A stretch of DNA of 26,865 nt from an uncultured Roseburia sp. (GCA_900539115.1 UQAQ01000040.1:1-26865); one strand, 5' to 3'; positions 1 to 8,060 are shown, counted from the stretch's first letter. Notes: a model not told the origin generated them from the sequence alone. Translations and numbers: made by a program.

Positions 1-120
1 TGATTCTGAAAACTCAATATATATTTGAATTTTCAGGGTTGTTTCACTGTTCAGTTATCAAGGTTCTTTGCTGTCGCGCTTTGCTCTGTGTTTCTGTGCT
101 TTACCGCGTCAGCAAGATAT
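1..120 (-). other. Putative leader of an rRNA operon running off the left edge
   Basis: This is the minus-strand transcript downstream of the strong promoter at 121-149. It contains a stretch (about 43-68) that on the minus strand reads AACCTTGATAACTGAACAGTG, which resembles the spacer and leader sequences found around 16S and 23S genes in Lachnospiraceae. No rRNA coding sequence is inside the window, so the identity of the downstream gene is inferred. A tRNA cluster is the main alternative. Confidence 0.45.
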
Positions 121-149
121 ATATTATCAGACGGTGGCACTTTTGTCAA
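121..149 (-). promoter_or_regulatory. Strong sigma-A promoter, probably of an rRNA or tRNA operon
   Basis: On the minus strand the -35 TTGACA (144-149) is separated by exactly 17 nt from the -10 TAATAT (121-126). A perfect -35 with optimal spacing reads leftward out of the window, away from the origin and co-directional with replication, as expected for an rRNA operon. It lies downstream of the ECF transporter gene, whose transcript has no obvious terminator before it. Confidence 0.7.
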
Positions 150-219
150 CACTTTTTTTAAACTTTTTTTGATTTTTTTTGCATATTTTTCAAAAGTACC
201 GAAATCTCGCCGTTTTCTA

Positions 220-747
220 CTAGAATTTTTTTTCAATTTTTCTCGTTTTATCTAGTACAACAGAAATAATATAAAAGGCAATTATATTTACAACAGACTT
301 AATTAATAATCCGGGTGCAGATGCAAGTCCTGCTGCAAATCCATTCATAAGCATACCGGCGACAACATATCCGGCAACCATAAATAACATTCCGGCGATT
401 GCGCCAATAAATGTTCTTATAGATAGAATTTTATAAGTACCGTCTTCCTTTCTCGCTATCGCTGCCATGATCAATGCCATAAATCCTTTAATGAGAAATG
501 TAGGAATGATCCACTGTGGAAACCCTGAAAGCAGATCGGATAATGCGGAACCGATACCTCCTACGACAAATCCATTTTTTCCACCATAGAAAAGAGCAAA
601 GGTAAGGATGATACTGTCTCCGATGTGAGCATATCCAAGCGGAATTGGAATTTTGGTAAACATTGTTACAATACATATGATTGCCATATAGAGAGCAAAT
701 ATGCTTAATTGAAGTGTCTTTTTTCCTGTAATTGTATTTTGTTCCAT
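220..747 (-). CDS. ECF transporter S component (PF07155/COG4720-like membrane protein)
   Basis: This 175-residue, very hydrophobic protein has about five to six membrane segments. It appears to be the substrate-binding S subunit of an energy-coupling-factor vitamin importer, which would share the EcfA/EcfA'/EcfT module encoded elsewhere. The diagnostic stretch is residues 38-80: GYAHIGDSIIL, then a glycine-rich VVGGIGSALSDLLSG, then FPQWIIPTFLIKGF. This is the pattern of the COG4720 group, whose members are linked to hydroxymethylpyrimidine, pyridoxine or related ligands. Nothing here fixes the substrate. The start ATG has AAGGA about 8 nt upstream; an overlapping ATG 4 nt earlier is out of frame. 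It follows tRNA-Ser and its terminator. The leader of about 80 nt can fold (see separate entry). Confidence 0.8.
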   Translation of the reverse strand: MEQNTITGKKTLQLSIFALYMAIICIVTMFTKIPIPLGYAHIGDSIILTFALFYGGKNGFVVGGIGSALSDLLSGFPQWIIPTFLIKGFMALIMAAIARKEDGTYKILSIRTFIGAIAGMLFMVAGYVVAGMLMNGFAAGLASAPGLLIKSVVNIIAFYIISVVLDKTRKIEKKF

Positions 748-828
748 TCATTTTTCCTTCTTTCTGATGCCGTAACAGTTCATTGCTCATCCTATCCGGG
801 TGAACAATCGTTATCTGTCGCTTTGATA
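748..828 (-). promoter_or_regulatory. Possible structured leader of the ECF S-component gene
   Basis: Between the tRNA-Ser terminator and the gene, the minus strand can form a nested stem. TAAC pairs with GTTA on the outside and GTTCA with TGAAC inside, enclosing a loop with CCCGGATAGGATGAG. S-component genes are often riboswitch-controlled. However, I do not recognise the TPP, preQ1, THF, cobalamin or FMN consensus in it, and no confident promoter is visible. It is annotated only as a candidate. Confidence 0.2.
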
Positions 829-866
829 AAACAAAAGGAACTACTACACAATTGTAATAGTTCCTT
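828..866 (-). terminator. Rho-independent terminator of tRNA-Ser
   Basis: A perfect 9-bp stem (835-843 with 858-866; AAGGAACTA/TAGTTCCTT) has a 14-nt loop. On the minus strand it is followed by TTTTGTTTT. It lies 5 nt past the 3' end of tRNA-Ser. Confidence 0.85.
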
Positions 867-870
867 ATAA

Positions 871-958
871 CGGAGAAGGAGGGATTTGAACCCTCGCGCC
901 GCGCAAACGACCTATACCCTTAGCAGGGGCACCTCTTCAGCCACTTGAGTACTTCTCC
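871..958 (-). tRNA. tRNA-Ser (anticodon GCT)
   Basis: On the minus strand the gene begins GGAGAAG and ends CTTCTCC plus discriminator G, giving a 7-bp acceptor stem. The D arm reads CTCAAGTGGCTGAAGAG. The anticodon loop is CTGCTAA (anticodon GCT, reading AGC/AGU). The long variable arm is typical of class II tRNA-Ser, and the T loop is TTCAAAT. The CCA end is not encoded. It has its own promoter and terminator and is therefore a single-gene transcription unit. Confidence 0.95.
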
Positions 959-1002
959 AAAGTTCTGAAATTTGATAAATATTAAGTTTCAGTGCATTGA
1001 CT

Positions 1003-1031
1003 ATTGTATCAGATTGTAAATCATTTGTCAA
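1003..1031 (-). promoter_or_regulatory. Promoter of tRNA-Ser
   Basis: On the minus strand TTGACA (1026-1031), a 17-nt spacer and TACAAT (1003-1008) lie about 45 nt upstream of the mature tRNA 5' end. The promoter sits immediately behind the fumarase beta stop codon, so readthrough from that operon could also reach the tRNA. Confidence 0.85.
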
Positions 1032-1039
1032 ACATTTTT

Positions 1040-1591
1040 TTATGCTTTTTGATACTCTTTAACAGCTGTCTCGTACAAATTGTTTCCATCGCAGTCAATT
1101 ACCGTGATTACGGGCAGATTTTTTACCTCCAGACGGCGGATTGCTTCTGTACCGAGATCATCGTAAGCAATCACTTCACTTTTGGTGATACATTTTGATA
1201 AAAGTGCCCCGGCTCCTCCGACAGCAGCAAAATATACCGCTGTATTTTTTCTCATGGACGCGATTACTTCTTCACTGCGTTTTCCTTTTCCTATCATTCC
1301 TTTTAAACCGCGGTCAAGTAAAGAAGGTGCATAACGGTCCATACGGCTGCTTGTCGTAGGACCGGCAGAACCGATTACCTGTCCTTCGCGGTTCGGGGTA
1401 GGCCCCAGATAATAAATAATCTGATCCTGCATATCAAAAGGCAGACTTTCCCCTTTTTCAAGAGTTTCGATCATCCGTTTATGGGCAGCATCCCGCGCTG
1501 TGTAGACAGTTCCGGAAATATATACATAATCTCCTGCATGAAGTTCTTTTACTTTGTCTTCCGTCAATGGTGTTTCCAAATGCTTTTCCAT
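1040..1591 (-). CDS. Class I fumarate hydratase, beta (C-terminal) subunit
   Basis: This 183-aa protein corresponds to the C-terminal half of oxygen-sensitive [4Fe-4S] class I fumarases and related tartrate dehydratases. It should pair with the alpha subunit encoded at 2749-3591 to interconvert fumarate and malate. Recognisable stretches are VYISGTVYTARDAAH near the N-terminus, YYLGPTPNREGQVIGSAGPTTS in the middle, MIGKGKRS, and AVYFAAVGGAGAL. A TTG codon 30 nt upstream would extend the frame, but ATG 1591 is preferred because a GGAG box lies just upstream and the family normally starts near here. It begins 27 nt after the dihydrouridine synthase stop and is probably the last gene of the gyrase-fumarase transcription unit. 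L(+)-tartrate dehydratase is a possible alternative substrate assignment. Confidence 0.88.
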   Translation of the reverse strand: MEKHLETPLTEDKVKELHAGDYVYISGTVYTARDAAHKRMIETLEKGESLPFDMQDQIIYYLGPTPNREGQVIGSAGPTTSSRMDRYAPSLLDRGLKGMIGKGKRSEEVIASMRKNTAVYFAAVGGAGALLSKCITKSEVIAYDDLGTEAIRRLEVKNLPVITVIDCDGNNLYETAVKEYQKA

Positions 1592-1617
1592 TTCTTCTTC
1601 ATCTCCAATATTTGTAT

Positions 1618-2556
1618 TCAAATTTTGAGGTCATAATTAGAAAATAATTCCTTTACTGTGATCTCGTATTCTGATATTCTCTGCGCTTTCTTTATTTTTT
1701 TAGCGATTTTTTCATCTGCATCAAAGGATTGTATAAGATAGTGCCATAATTCCTTCATTTTGAACAAAACAGGACGTTCTCCATACAATTCTTCCCGGTA
1801 TCTTTCACACAATTCCGTGACAAATTCTTGGATTGTTTCTTTTTCAGGCAGATTTTCTTCTTTTATAGAAGCAATAACTGCCGGATTTTGTAAAATGCCC
1901 CGTCCGAGCATAACACTGGAAAGAGACGGATATCGTGCCATTAAATGCTTATAATCTTCTTTGCTGAATATATCACCATTGTAGCACAGGACATTTTTAC
2001 TGTGATCCATGGCATAGGAAAATGCCTGCATATCCGGTGTATTCTGGTAGAAATCTTCTCTTGTACGCGGATGCACGATCAGTTCACTAATCGGAAACCG
2101 GTTAAATATGGAAAGAAGTATTGGAAATTCTTCCGCACTTTCATAACCAATCCGCGTTTTTATGGATATTTTGACATTCGTTCCTTCGTAAATTTCTTTT
2201 AAAAAGGATTCCAGCTTTTTTGGTTCTGTCAGAAAACCGGAACCTTTTTTACGCGAAACTACAGTAGCTGCAGGGCATCCCAGATTCAGATTAACTTCAT
2301 TATAACCAAATTGCTGAAGGTATTCTACGGTCTGTAAAAACATTTCCGCCTGATTTGTCATAATCTGTGGTACCAGATACAAATCGGCATTGTTTTCCGG
2401 CAAAATATCCTTTTTCTCGCGTGTGCGGCATATTTTCTTTTGGTTGGGAGAGATAAAAGGAGAAAAATATTTATCGATTCCACCAAAATATTTTGCATAC
2501 ATTGTACGGTAAATATGCCCTGTGATTCCTTCCAGAGGCGCCATGTAGTATTTCAT
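1618..2556 (-). CDS. dus: tRNA-dihydrouridine synthase family protein
   Basis: This 312-aa flavoprotein of the Dus family reduces specific uridines in tRNA to dihydrouridine using FMN and NAD(P)H. The N-terminal TIM barrel opens with MAPLEGITG. Visible landmarks are NLNLGCP with the catalytic cysteine (C94), ISIKTRIG with FMN/tRNA-binding lysine (K133), VHPRTR (H162), YNGDI (residues 192-196) and the phosphate-binding LGRG (217-220). A short helical domain follows. Length and motifs fit the DusB/DusC-like branch, but the exact target position cannot be set from sequence. The start ATG overlaps the stop of the upstream small gene (TAATG), indicating translational coupling. It separates the two fumarase subunit genes. 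Confidence 0.92.
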   Translation of the reverse strand: MKYYMAPLEGITGHIYRTMYAKYFGGIDKYFSPFISPNQKKICRTREKKDILPENNADLYLVPQIMTNQAEMFLQTVEYLQQFGYNEVNLNLGCPAATVVSRKKGSGFLTEPKKLESFLKEIYEGTNVKISIKTRIGYESAEEFPILLSIFNRFPISELIVHPRTREDFYQNTPDMQAFSYAMDHSKNVLCYNGDIFSKEDYKHLMARYPSLSSVMLGRGILQNPAVIASIKEENLPEKETIQEFVTELCERYREELYGERPVLFKMKELWHYLIQSFDADEKIAKKIKKAQRISEYEITVKELFSNYDLKI

Positions 2557-2729
2557 TAGTTCTGTTTTCTCACAATCTTATATTCATCGTCATTCTGATA
2601 GTAAGGGCAGGAACGATATGAGGTGTTCATAAAACGGTACATTTCGTCCTCATCCAGATTTACCTGGCATTCTCCGTAACCATCATCATCGACGTAGTAA
2701 AGAGCACAAAATTCGCAATTTGTCTCCAT
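2556..2729 (-). CDS. Small four-cysteine protein, DUF6472-like
   Basis: This 57-aa ORF lies between fumarase alpha and dus. It starts METNCEFCALYYVDDDGYGE, continues with an acidic DEDEMYRF segment and ends SCPYYQNDDEYKIVRKQN. Cysteines at 5, 8, 21 and 41 form a CxxC plus two spaced cysteines, suggesting a small zinc- or metal-binding fold. I recognise it as like the DUF6472 proteins of Lachnospiraceae, whose function is unknown. A good ribosome binding site (AAAGGAAG, about 8 nt upstream) precedes the ATG, and the stop overlaps the dus start by one base. It is an integral, coupled member of the operon rather than a chance ORF. Confidence 0.85.
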   Translation of the reverse strand: METNCEFCALYYVDDDGYGECQVNLDEDEMYRFMNTSYRSCPYYQNDDEYKIVRKQN

Positions 2730-2748
2730 AATTTTCTTCCTTTCGGAT

Positions 2749-3591
2749 TTATATCGTACGGCGGATATGACGGTTTACGTGGCAGCATATATTGATGGCA
2801 ACCGGCATTCCGGCGATATGCGTCGGATAGGTTTCAATATTTACACCAAGTGCTGTCATCGTGCCACCAAGTCCTGCCGGCCCGATTCCAAGATTGTTAA
2901 TTTTCTCCAGCATTTCATCTTCCAGTTCCTTCACATAAGGAATTTCAGAAGATGAGTTTAAGTCGCGTGTAAGTGCCTTTTTTGCAAGGATGGCACATTT
3001 TTCAAAGGTACCACCGATACCTACTCCGACAACGATCGGAGGACAGGCATTGGGGCCTGCAAGCTTTACTGTCTCTAAGATAGCATTGCGGATTCCATCG
3101 AGTCCGTCTGCCGGTTTGAGCATATAAAGACGGCTCATATTTTCACTGCCGAATCCTTTTGGTGCAATTGTAATCTCGACCTGGTCACCCGGCACGATTT
3201 CATAATGAATGACACCCGGCGTATTGTCCTTTGTATTAACACGGTCTACCGGATCTTTTACTACGGATTTGCGAAGATACCCTTCCCGGTATCCCTGTCG
3301 GATTCCCTCATTAATGGCATCTTCAATGTAACCGCCTTCAAAATGAACCTCTTGTCCAACTTTCAAAAATACAACGGTCATACCCGTATCCTGACAAATT
3401 GGAATTTTTGTATCGGAAGCAATCTCCATATTTTCTTCCAGCTGACCTAATATCTGCTTTCCAAGTGGAGATTCTTCCTTTCTTTCTGCTTCTTCGATGG
3501 CACATTTTACATCTTTTGACAGATGGATATTAACATCCATACACATTTCTTTTACTTGCTGTGTAATTAATTCTGTATTAATTGTTCTCAT
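2749..3591 (-). CDS. Class I fumarate hydratase, alpha (N-terminal) subunit
   Basis: This 280-aa subunit carries the [4Fe-4S] cluster of a heterodimeric class I fumarase. The three likely cluster cysteines are C66 in PICQDTGM, C183 in GPNACPP and C270 in NICCHVNRH (C269 is adjacent). Other family stretches are KDNTPGVIHYEIVPGD, APKGFGSENMS and GPAGLGGTMTALGV. The open frame extends 90 nt upstream, but those codons lie within gyrA in another frame. ATG 3591 has a GGGGAG box 7 nt upstream and gives the family length. It overlaps the end of gyrA by 14 nt, so its ribosome binding site lies inside gyrA and translation is likely coupled. Its partner subunit is two genes downstream. Confidence 0.92.
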   Translation of the reverse strand: MRTINTELITQQVKEMCMDVNIHLSKDVKCAIEEAERKEESPLGKQILGQLEENMEIASDTKIPICQDTGMTVVFLKVGQEVHFEGGYIEDAINEGIRQGYREGYLRKSVVKDPVDRVNTKDNTPGVIHYEIVPGDQVEITIAPKGFGSENMSRLYMLKPADGLDGIRNAILETVKLAGPNACPPIVVGVGIGGTFEKCAILAKKALTRDLNSSSEIPYVKELEDEMLEKINNLGIGPAGLGGTMTALGVNIETYPTHIAGMPVAINICCHVNRHIRRTI

Positions 3592-6103
3592 CTGCATTCT
3601 CCCCGGCATCTTCTTCTGCCTCTTCTTCCGGTTTTTCGTTTTCTTCTTTTCGCACTTTAGCGATACTTGCGACAACGACATCCTGAGAAGGATCTAAGTT
3701 CATCAATTTCACTCCGGAAGTAATTCTTCCAAGGATGGAAATATCTGACACCTGAATACGAATGACAATACCTTCATTGGTGATCAACATGATTTCCTGA
3801 TCGTCATGAACGGCTTTTGCCCCTACGACATTTCCTGTCTTTTCGGTGATCTTATAGCATTTCACACCTTTTCCGCCACGATGCTGTACACCAAATTCTT
3901 CGATATTGGTACGTTTTCCTAAACCATATTCGGATACGAGAAGGAGCTGTTCTCCCTGCGTATCTAACTGCATTCCGACTACTTCATCGTCATAAGACAG
4001 ATTCATACCACGTACACCCATAGAAGTTCGTCCTGTCGTACGTACGTCAGTTTCCTTAAACTTGATGCACTGTCCCTGTTTCGTCACAAGGATGATTTCT
4101 TTGTTATCATCGGTTACTTTTACTTCGATCAATTCATCTTCTTCACGAAGATTGATTGCCTGCAATCCTGTCTTACGGATGTTCATGTATTCCGAAAGTG
4201 AGGTTTTCTTAACCAAACCATTTTTTGTCGCCATAAAGAGATATTTATCTTCTTCATATTCACGCAGCGCAATGACGGCCGTAATTTTTTCTTCCGGAAG
4301 CAGCTGTAATAAATTTACAATTGCTGTACCACGGCTTGTACGGCTTGATTCCGGTATCTCGTATGCTTTGATACGATATACGCGCCCTTTATTGGTAAAG
4401 AACATAAGGTAATGGTGTGTCGTCGCCATAAAGAGATCTTCAATGTAATCTTCTTCGATGGTCTGCATTCCCTTGATTCCTTTTCCTCCACGGTGCTGAC
4501 TCTTAAAGTTATCACTCGTCATACGTTTGATGTAACCCATATGAGTCATTGCGATCACCGTATTTTCAACCGGGATCAGATCTTCCATGGAAATGTCAAA
4601 TTCATCAAAACCAATGGATGTACGACGATCATCGCCATATTTATTTCCAATTATTGTAATTTCTTCTTTAATAACTCCAAGAAGAAGTTTGCGGTCTGCC
4701 AAGATAGCTCTGAACTCTTCAATCTTCTTCATGAGTTCTGCATATTCGTTTTGCAGTTTTTCACGTTCCAAACCGGTCAGAGCACGCAGACGCATATCTA
4801 CGATTGCCTGTGCCTGAACGTCATCCAGTTCAAAACGTTCGATCAATTTTTCTTTTGCTTCATTTGTTGTCTTTGAACCACGGATAATACGGATTACTTC
4901 ATCGATATTATCAAGCGCGATCAACAATCCTTTGATGATATGAGCTCGTTCTTCTGCCTTGTTGAGGTCGTATTTAATACGACGTGTCACAACATCTTCC
5001 TGATGTGTCAGGTAGTGCTGAAGCATCTGAAGAAGGTTCATGACTTTCGGCTCTTTATCTACAAGTGCAAGCATGTTTACACCAAAGGTATCCTGCATCT
5101 GCGTATGCTTGTATAATTGATTTAATACAACATTTGCATTGGCATCTTTACGCAGTTCAATACAGATACGCATTCCTTCACGGCTGGATTCGTCGCGAAG
5201 GTCTGTAATTCCGTCGATTCGTTTGTCTTTATGTAATTCTGCGATTTTTTCTACTAATTTTGCTTTATTTACCATGTATGGAAGTTCGGTTACGACAATT
5301 CGATTCTTTCCATTTGCCATGGTTTCAATGTTTGTCACGGCACGTACACGGATTTTTCCACGTCCGGTACGATAGGCTTCTTCGATTCCACGACGGCCTA
5401 AAATCGTAGCTCCTGTCGGAAAATCCGGTCCTTTGATAATTTCCATAATTTCTTCCAGGCTTGTCTCTCGATCTTCTTCCACAATATTATCGATGATTTT
5501 TACAACACCGCCGATGACTTCTTTCAAGTTATGAGGTGGAATATTGGTCGCCATACCTACCGCGATACCGGAAGTACCATTGACTAAAAGGTTTGGAAAA
5601 CGCGCCGGAAGCACTGCCGGCTCTTTTTCTGTCTCATCAAAGTTTGGTACAAAGTCAACGGTATTTTTATTGATATCCGCAAGCATTTCCATCGAAATCT
5701 TGCTGAGTCTTGCCTCGGTATATCGCATGGCAGCTGCGCCGTCACCATCGACGGAACCAAAGTTCCCATGTCCGTCGACAAGCGGATAACGGGTAGACCA
5801 TTCCTGCGCCATATTAACGAGTGCTCCGTAAATAGAACTGTCTCCGTGAGGATGGTATTTACCCATCGCATCACCGACGATACGCGCACATTTACGATGT
5901 GGCTTATCCGGTCCGTTGTTTAATTCGATCATTGCATACAAGATTCGTCGCTGAACCGGTTTCAAACCGTCTCTTACATCAGGAAGCGCTCTGGATGCAA
6001 TAACAGACATCGCGTAATTAATATAGGATGTCTCCATCGTTTTCTTCAAATCCACCGGTTTTATGACATCCAATGAATCTTTGTCAAAAATATTTTCATC
6101 CAT
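3578..6103 (-). CDS. gyrA: DNA gyrase subunit A
   Basis: This 841-aa type II topoisomerase subunit cleaves and rejoins DNA during negative supercoiling, as A2B2 with GyrB. The breakage-reunion domain carries the catalytic tyrosine in AAAMRYTEARLS (Y128). The quinolone-binding helix reads HPHGDSSIYGALV, with serine at 89 and glycine at 93. The C-terminal beta-pinwheel starts near residue 500. It has the GyrA-box-like QHRGGKG in blade 1, which distinguishes it from ParC, and a second QHRGGKG near residue 743. The final 25 or so residues are an acidic tail (EEEAEEDAGENADENN). It starts 18 nt after gyrB and overlaps fumarase alpha by 14 nt. Confidence 0.97.
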   Translation of the reverse strand: MDENIFDKDSLDVIKPVDLKKTMETSYINYAMSVIASRALPDVRDGLKPVQRRILYAMIELNNGPDKPHRKCARIVGDAMGKYHPHGDSSIYGALVNMAQEWSTRYPLVDGHGNFGSVDGDGAAAMRYTEARLSKISMEMLADINKNTVDFVPNFDETEKEPAVLPARFPNLLVNGTSGIAVGMATNIPPHNLKEVIGGVVKIIDNIVEEDRETSLEEIMEIIKGPDFPTGATILGRRGIEEAYRTGRGKIRVRAVTNIETMANGKNRIVVTELPYMVNKAKLVEKIAELHKDKRIDGITDLRDESSREGMRICIELRKDANANVVLNQLYKHTQMQDTFGVNMLALVDKEPKVMNLLQMLQHYLTHQEDVVTRRIKYDLNKAEERAHIIKGLLIALDNIDEVIRIIRGSKTTNEAKEKLIERFELDDVQAQAIVDMRLRALTGLEREKLQNEYAELMKKIEEFRAILADRKLLLGVIKEEITIIGNKYGDDRRTSIGFDEFDISMEDLIPVENTVIAMTHMGYIKRMTSDNFKSQHRGGKGIKGMQTIEEDYIEDLFMATTHHYLMFFTNKGRVYRIKAYEIPESSRTSRGTAIVNLLQLLPEEKITAVIALREYEEDKYLFMATKNGLVKKTSLSEYMNIRKTGLQAINLREEDELIEVKVTDDNKEIILVTKQGQCIKFKETDVRTTGRTSMGVRGMNLSYDDEVVGMQLDTQGEQLLLVSEYGLGKRTNIEEFGVQHRGGKGVKCYKITEKTGNVVGAKAVHDDQEIMLITNEGIVIRIQVSDISILGRITSGVKLMNLDPSQDVVVASIAKVRKEENEKPEEEAEEDAGENADENN

Positions 6104-6121
6104 ATTTTGTTACCTTCCTTT

Positions 6122-8053
6122 CTAAATATCGAGATTATCGACAAATCTTGCATTTGCCTCTATAAACTCACGTCTTGGCTCTACTTTATCGCCCATCAAT
6201 GTCGTAAATGTCATATCTATTTCAGAAGATTCCTCTTCGTCCATATTTACTTTCAACAAAATACGTTTTGCCGGATCCATGGTCGTATCCCATAACTGCT
6301 CGGCATCCATCTCTCCAAGACCTTTGTAACGCTGGATATTGATACTTCCGTCTCTTCCGATTTCTTCTAATTTTGCATTGAGTTCTTCATCGGAATATAC
6401 ATAATAAGATTTTTTATTTTTTTCAACCTTGTACAATGGCGGCTGCGCAAGATATACATATCCCTGACGGATAAGTTCCGGCATAAAACGATACAAAAAT
6501 GTAAGCATCAGTGTATCAATATGCGCACCGTCGACATCGGCATCGGTCATAATAACAATTTTGTGGTAACGGAGTTTACTGATATCAAAATCATCTCCGA
6601 TTCCGCATCCAAATGCTGTGATCATCGCTTTAATCTCGGCATTTACCAATATTTTATCCAAACGAGCTTTTTCTACATTCAAAATCTTACCACGAAGTGG
6701 AAGAATTGCCTGTGTAGCACGGTCACGGGCCGTTTTTGCGCTGCCACCCGCGGAATCTCCCTCTACGATGTAAATTTCGCAGTTTTCCGGATTTTTATCG
6801 CTGCAGTCTGCCAGTTTTCCCGGAAGAGAAGTACTGTCAAGAGCGGTTTTACGTCTTGTCAGATCTCTGGCATTTCTCGCTGCCTCTCTCGCACGCTGCG
6901 CCAAAAGTGCTTTTTCTACGATGATCTTAGCGACAGAAGGATTTAATTCAAGGAAAATGGTAAGCTGTTCACTTACTACACTATCCACGGCTCCTCTTGC
7001 CTCGCTGTTTCCCAATTTTTGTTTTGTCTGGCCTTCAAACTGAGGTTCCGGAATCTTAATACTGATGATTGCTGTCAATCCTTCACGAATATCATCACCA
7101 CTCAGGTTAGCATCGTTGTCTTTTAACAATTTTTGGTTTCTTGCATATTCATTAAATGTTTTCGTCATTGCATTTTTGAAACCGGCAAGATGCGTACCAC
7201 CTTCCGGTGTCGTAATATTGTTTACGAAACTGAAACAGCTGTCATTATAAGAATCGTTGTGCTGGAACGCTACTTCGACATACACGTCGCCTTTTTGTCC
7301 TTCACAATAAATGATATCTTCATACAGCGGTTCTTTCCCACGATTGAGGTATTCTACGTATTCTTTGATACCGCCCTCATAGTAAAATGCTTCGACAACC
7401 GGTTCTTCCTCGCGGTCATCGTGTAATACGATCTTAATTCCTTTGGTCAAAAATGCCATTTCACGAAGACGGCTCTTTAACGTATTATAATCAAATACAG
7501 TCGTTTCTTTAAAGATTGTCTCATCCGGCAAAAAGGTTACTTTTGTTCCGCGCATATCCGTCGTTCCGGTCTTCTTCAAATCATACATGGCTTTTCCGCG
7601 CTCGTAACGCTGTTTGTAGCTGAACCCGCCCTGGTAAATCTCTACTTCAAGCCAGTCAGACAACGCATTTACGACAGAAGCACCTACACCGTGCAGACCA
7701 CCGGATACTTTGTATCCGCCACCGCCGAATTTTCCGCCGGCATGAAGTACGGTAAATACGACTTCTACTGCCGGTTTTCCTGCTTTATGGTTAATTCCTA
7801 CCGGAATTCCTCGTCCATTATCCAATACGGTAATCGAATTATCGGCATTAATATGTACATCAATGACATCACAATATCCAGCCAAAGCCTCATCAATGGC
7901 ATTGTCTACGATTTCATACACAAGGTGATGAAGACCTCTCTCTGATGTGCTTCCGATATACATACCAGGTCTTTTCCGAACTGCTTCAAGTCCTTCCAAA
8001 ATCTGTATCTGGTCAGCACCATATTCACTTTGTACCTGATTTGGGTTATCCAT
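6122..8053 (-). CDS. gyrB: DNA gyrase subunit B
   Basis: This 643-aa ATPase subunit of DNA gyrase has a GHKL ATPase domain with the general base E47 in YEIVDNAID. The same domain has N51, D78 in VLDNGRGIP, and the lid GGGGYKVSGGLHGVGASVVNAL (110-131). The transducer domain follows. The TOPRIM domain carries EGDSAGG (431-437) and DADVDG (504-509), which bind magnesium at the cleavage site, then QRYKGLGEM (574-582). The short length (no Gram-negative insertion) fits Firmicutes. It begins 8 nt after recF in the dnaA-gyrA run. Confidence 0.97.
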   Translation of the reverse strand: MDNPNQVQSEYGADQIQILEGLEAVRKRPGMYIGSTSERGLHHLVYEIVDNAIDEALAGYCDVIDVHINADNSITVLDNGRGIPVGINHKAGKPAVEVVFTVLHAGGKFGGGGYKVSGGLHGVGASVVNALSDWLEVEIYQGGFSYKQRYERGKAMYDLKKTGTTDMRGTKVTFLPDETIFKETTVFDYNTLKSRLREMAFLTKGIKIVLHDDREEEPVVEAFYYEGGIKEYVEYLNRGKEPLYEDIIYCEGQKGDVYVEVAFQHNDSYNDSCFSFVNNITTPEGGTHLAGFKNAMTKTFNEYARNQKLLKDNDANLSGDDIREGLTAIISIKIPEPQFEGQTKQKLGNSEARGAVDSVVSEQLTIFLELNPSVAKIIVEKALLAQRAREAARNARDLTRRKTALDSTSLPGKLADCSDKNPENCEIYIVEGDSAGGSAKTARDRATQAILPLRGKILNVEKARLDKILVNAEIKAMITAFGCGIGDDFDISKLRYHKIVIMTDADVDGAHIDTLMLTFLYRFMPELIRQGYVYLAQPPLYKVEKNKKSYYVYSDEELNAKLEEIGRDGSINIQRYKGLGEMDAEQLWDTTMDPAKRILLKVNMDEEESSEIDMTFTTLMGDKVEPRREFIEANARFVDNLDI

Positions 8054-8060
8054 TATTTAC

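Noticed and set aside
488..790. A 100-codon minus-strand ORF overlapping the ECF S-component gene
   Set aside because: It is in a different frame from the clear membrane protein and becomes low-quality sequence inside it. A short leader peptide from its start remains possible but unsupported.
3591..3681. An N-terminal extension of fumarase alpha (30 more residues)
   Set aside because: The extra lysine-rich codons are an out-of-frame reading of gyrA. The ribosome binding site and family length both support ATG 3591.
3578..6103. Several plus-strand ORFs of 60-150 codons opposite gyrA
   Set aside because: They lie antisense to a highly conserved gene, lack ribosome binding sites and show no recognisable domains. 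They are by-products of gyrA codon usage.
6521..6946. A 141-codon plus-strand ORF opposite gyrB
   Set aside because: It is antisense to the TOPRIM region of gyrB, has odd composition and no start signals.
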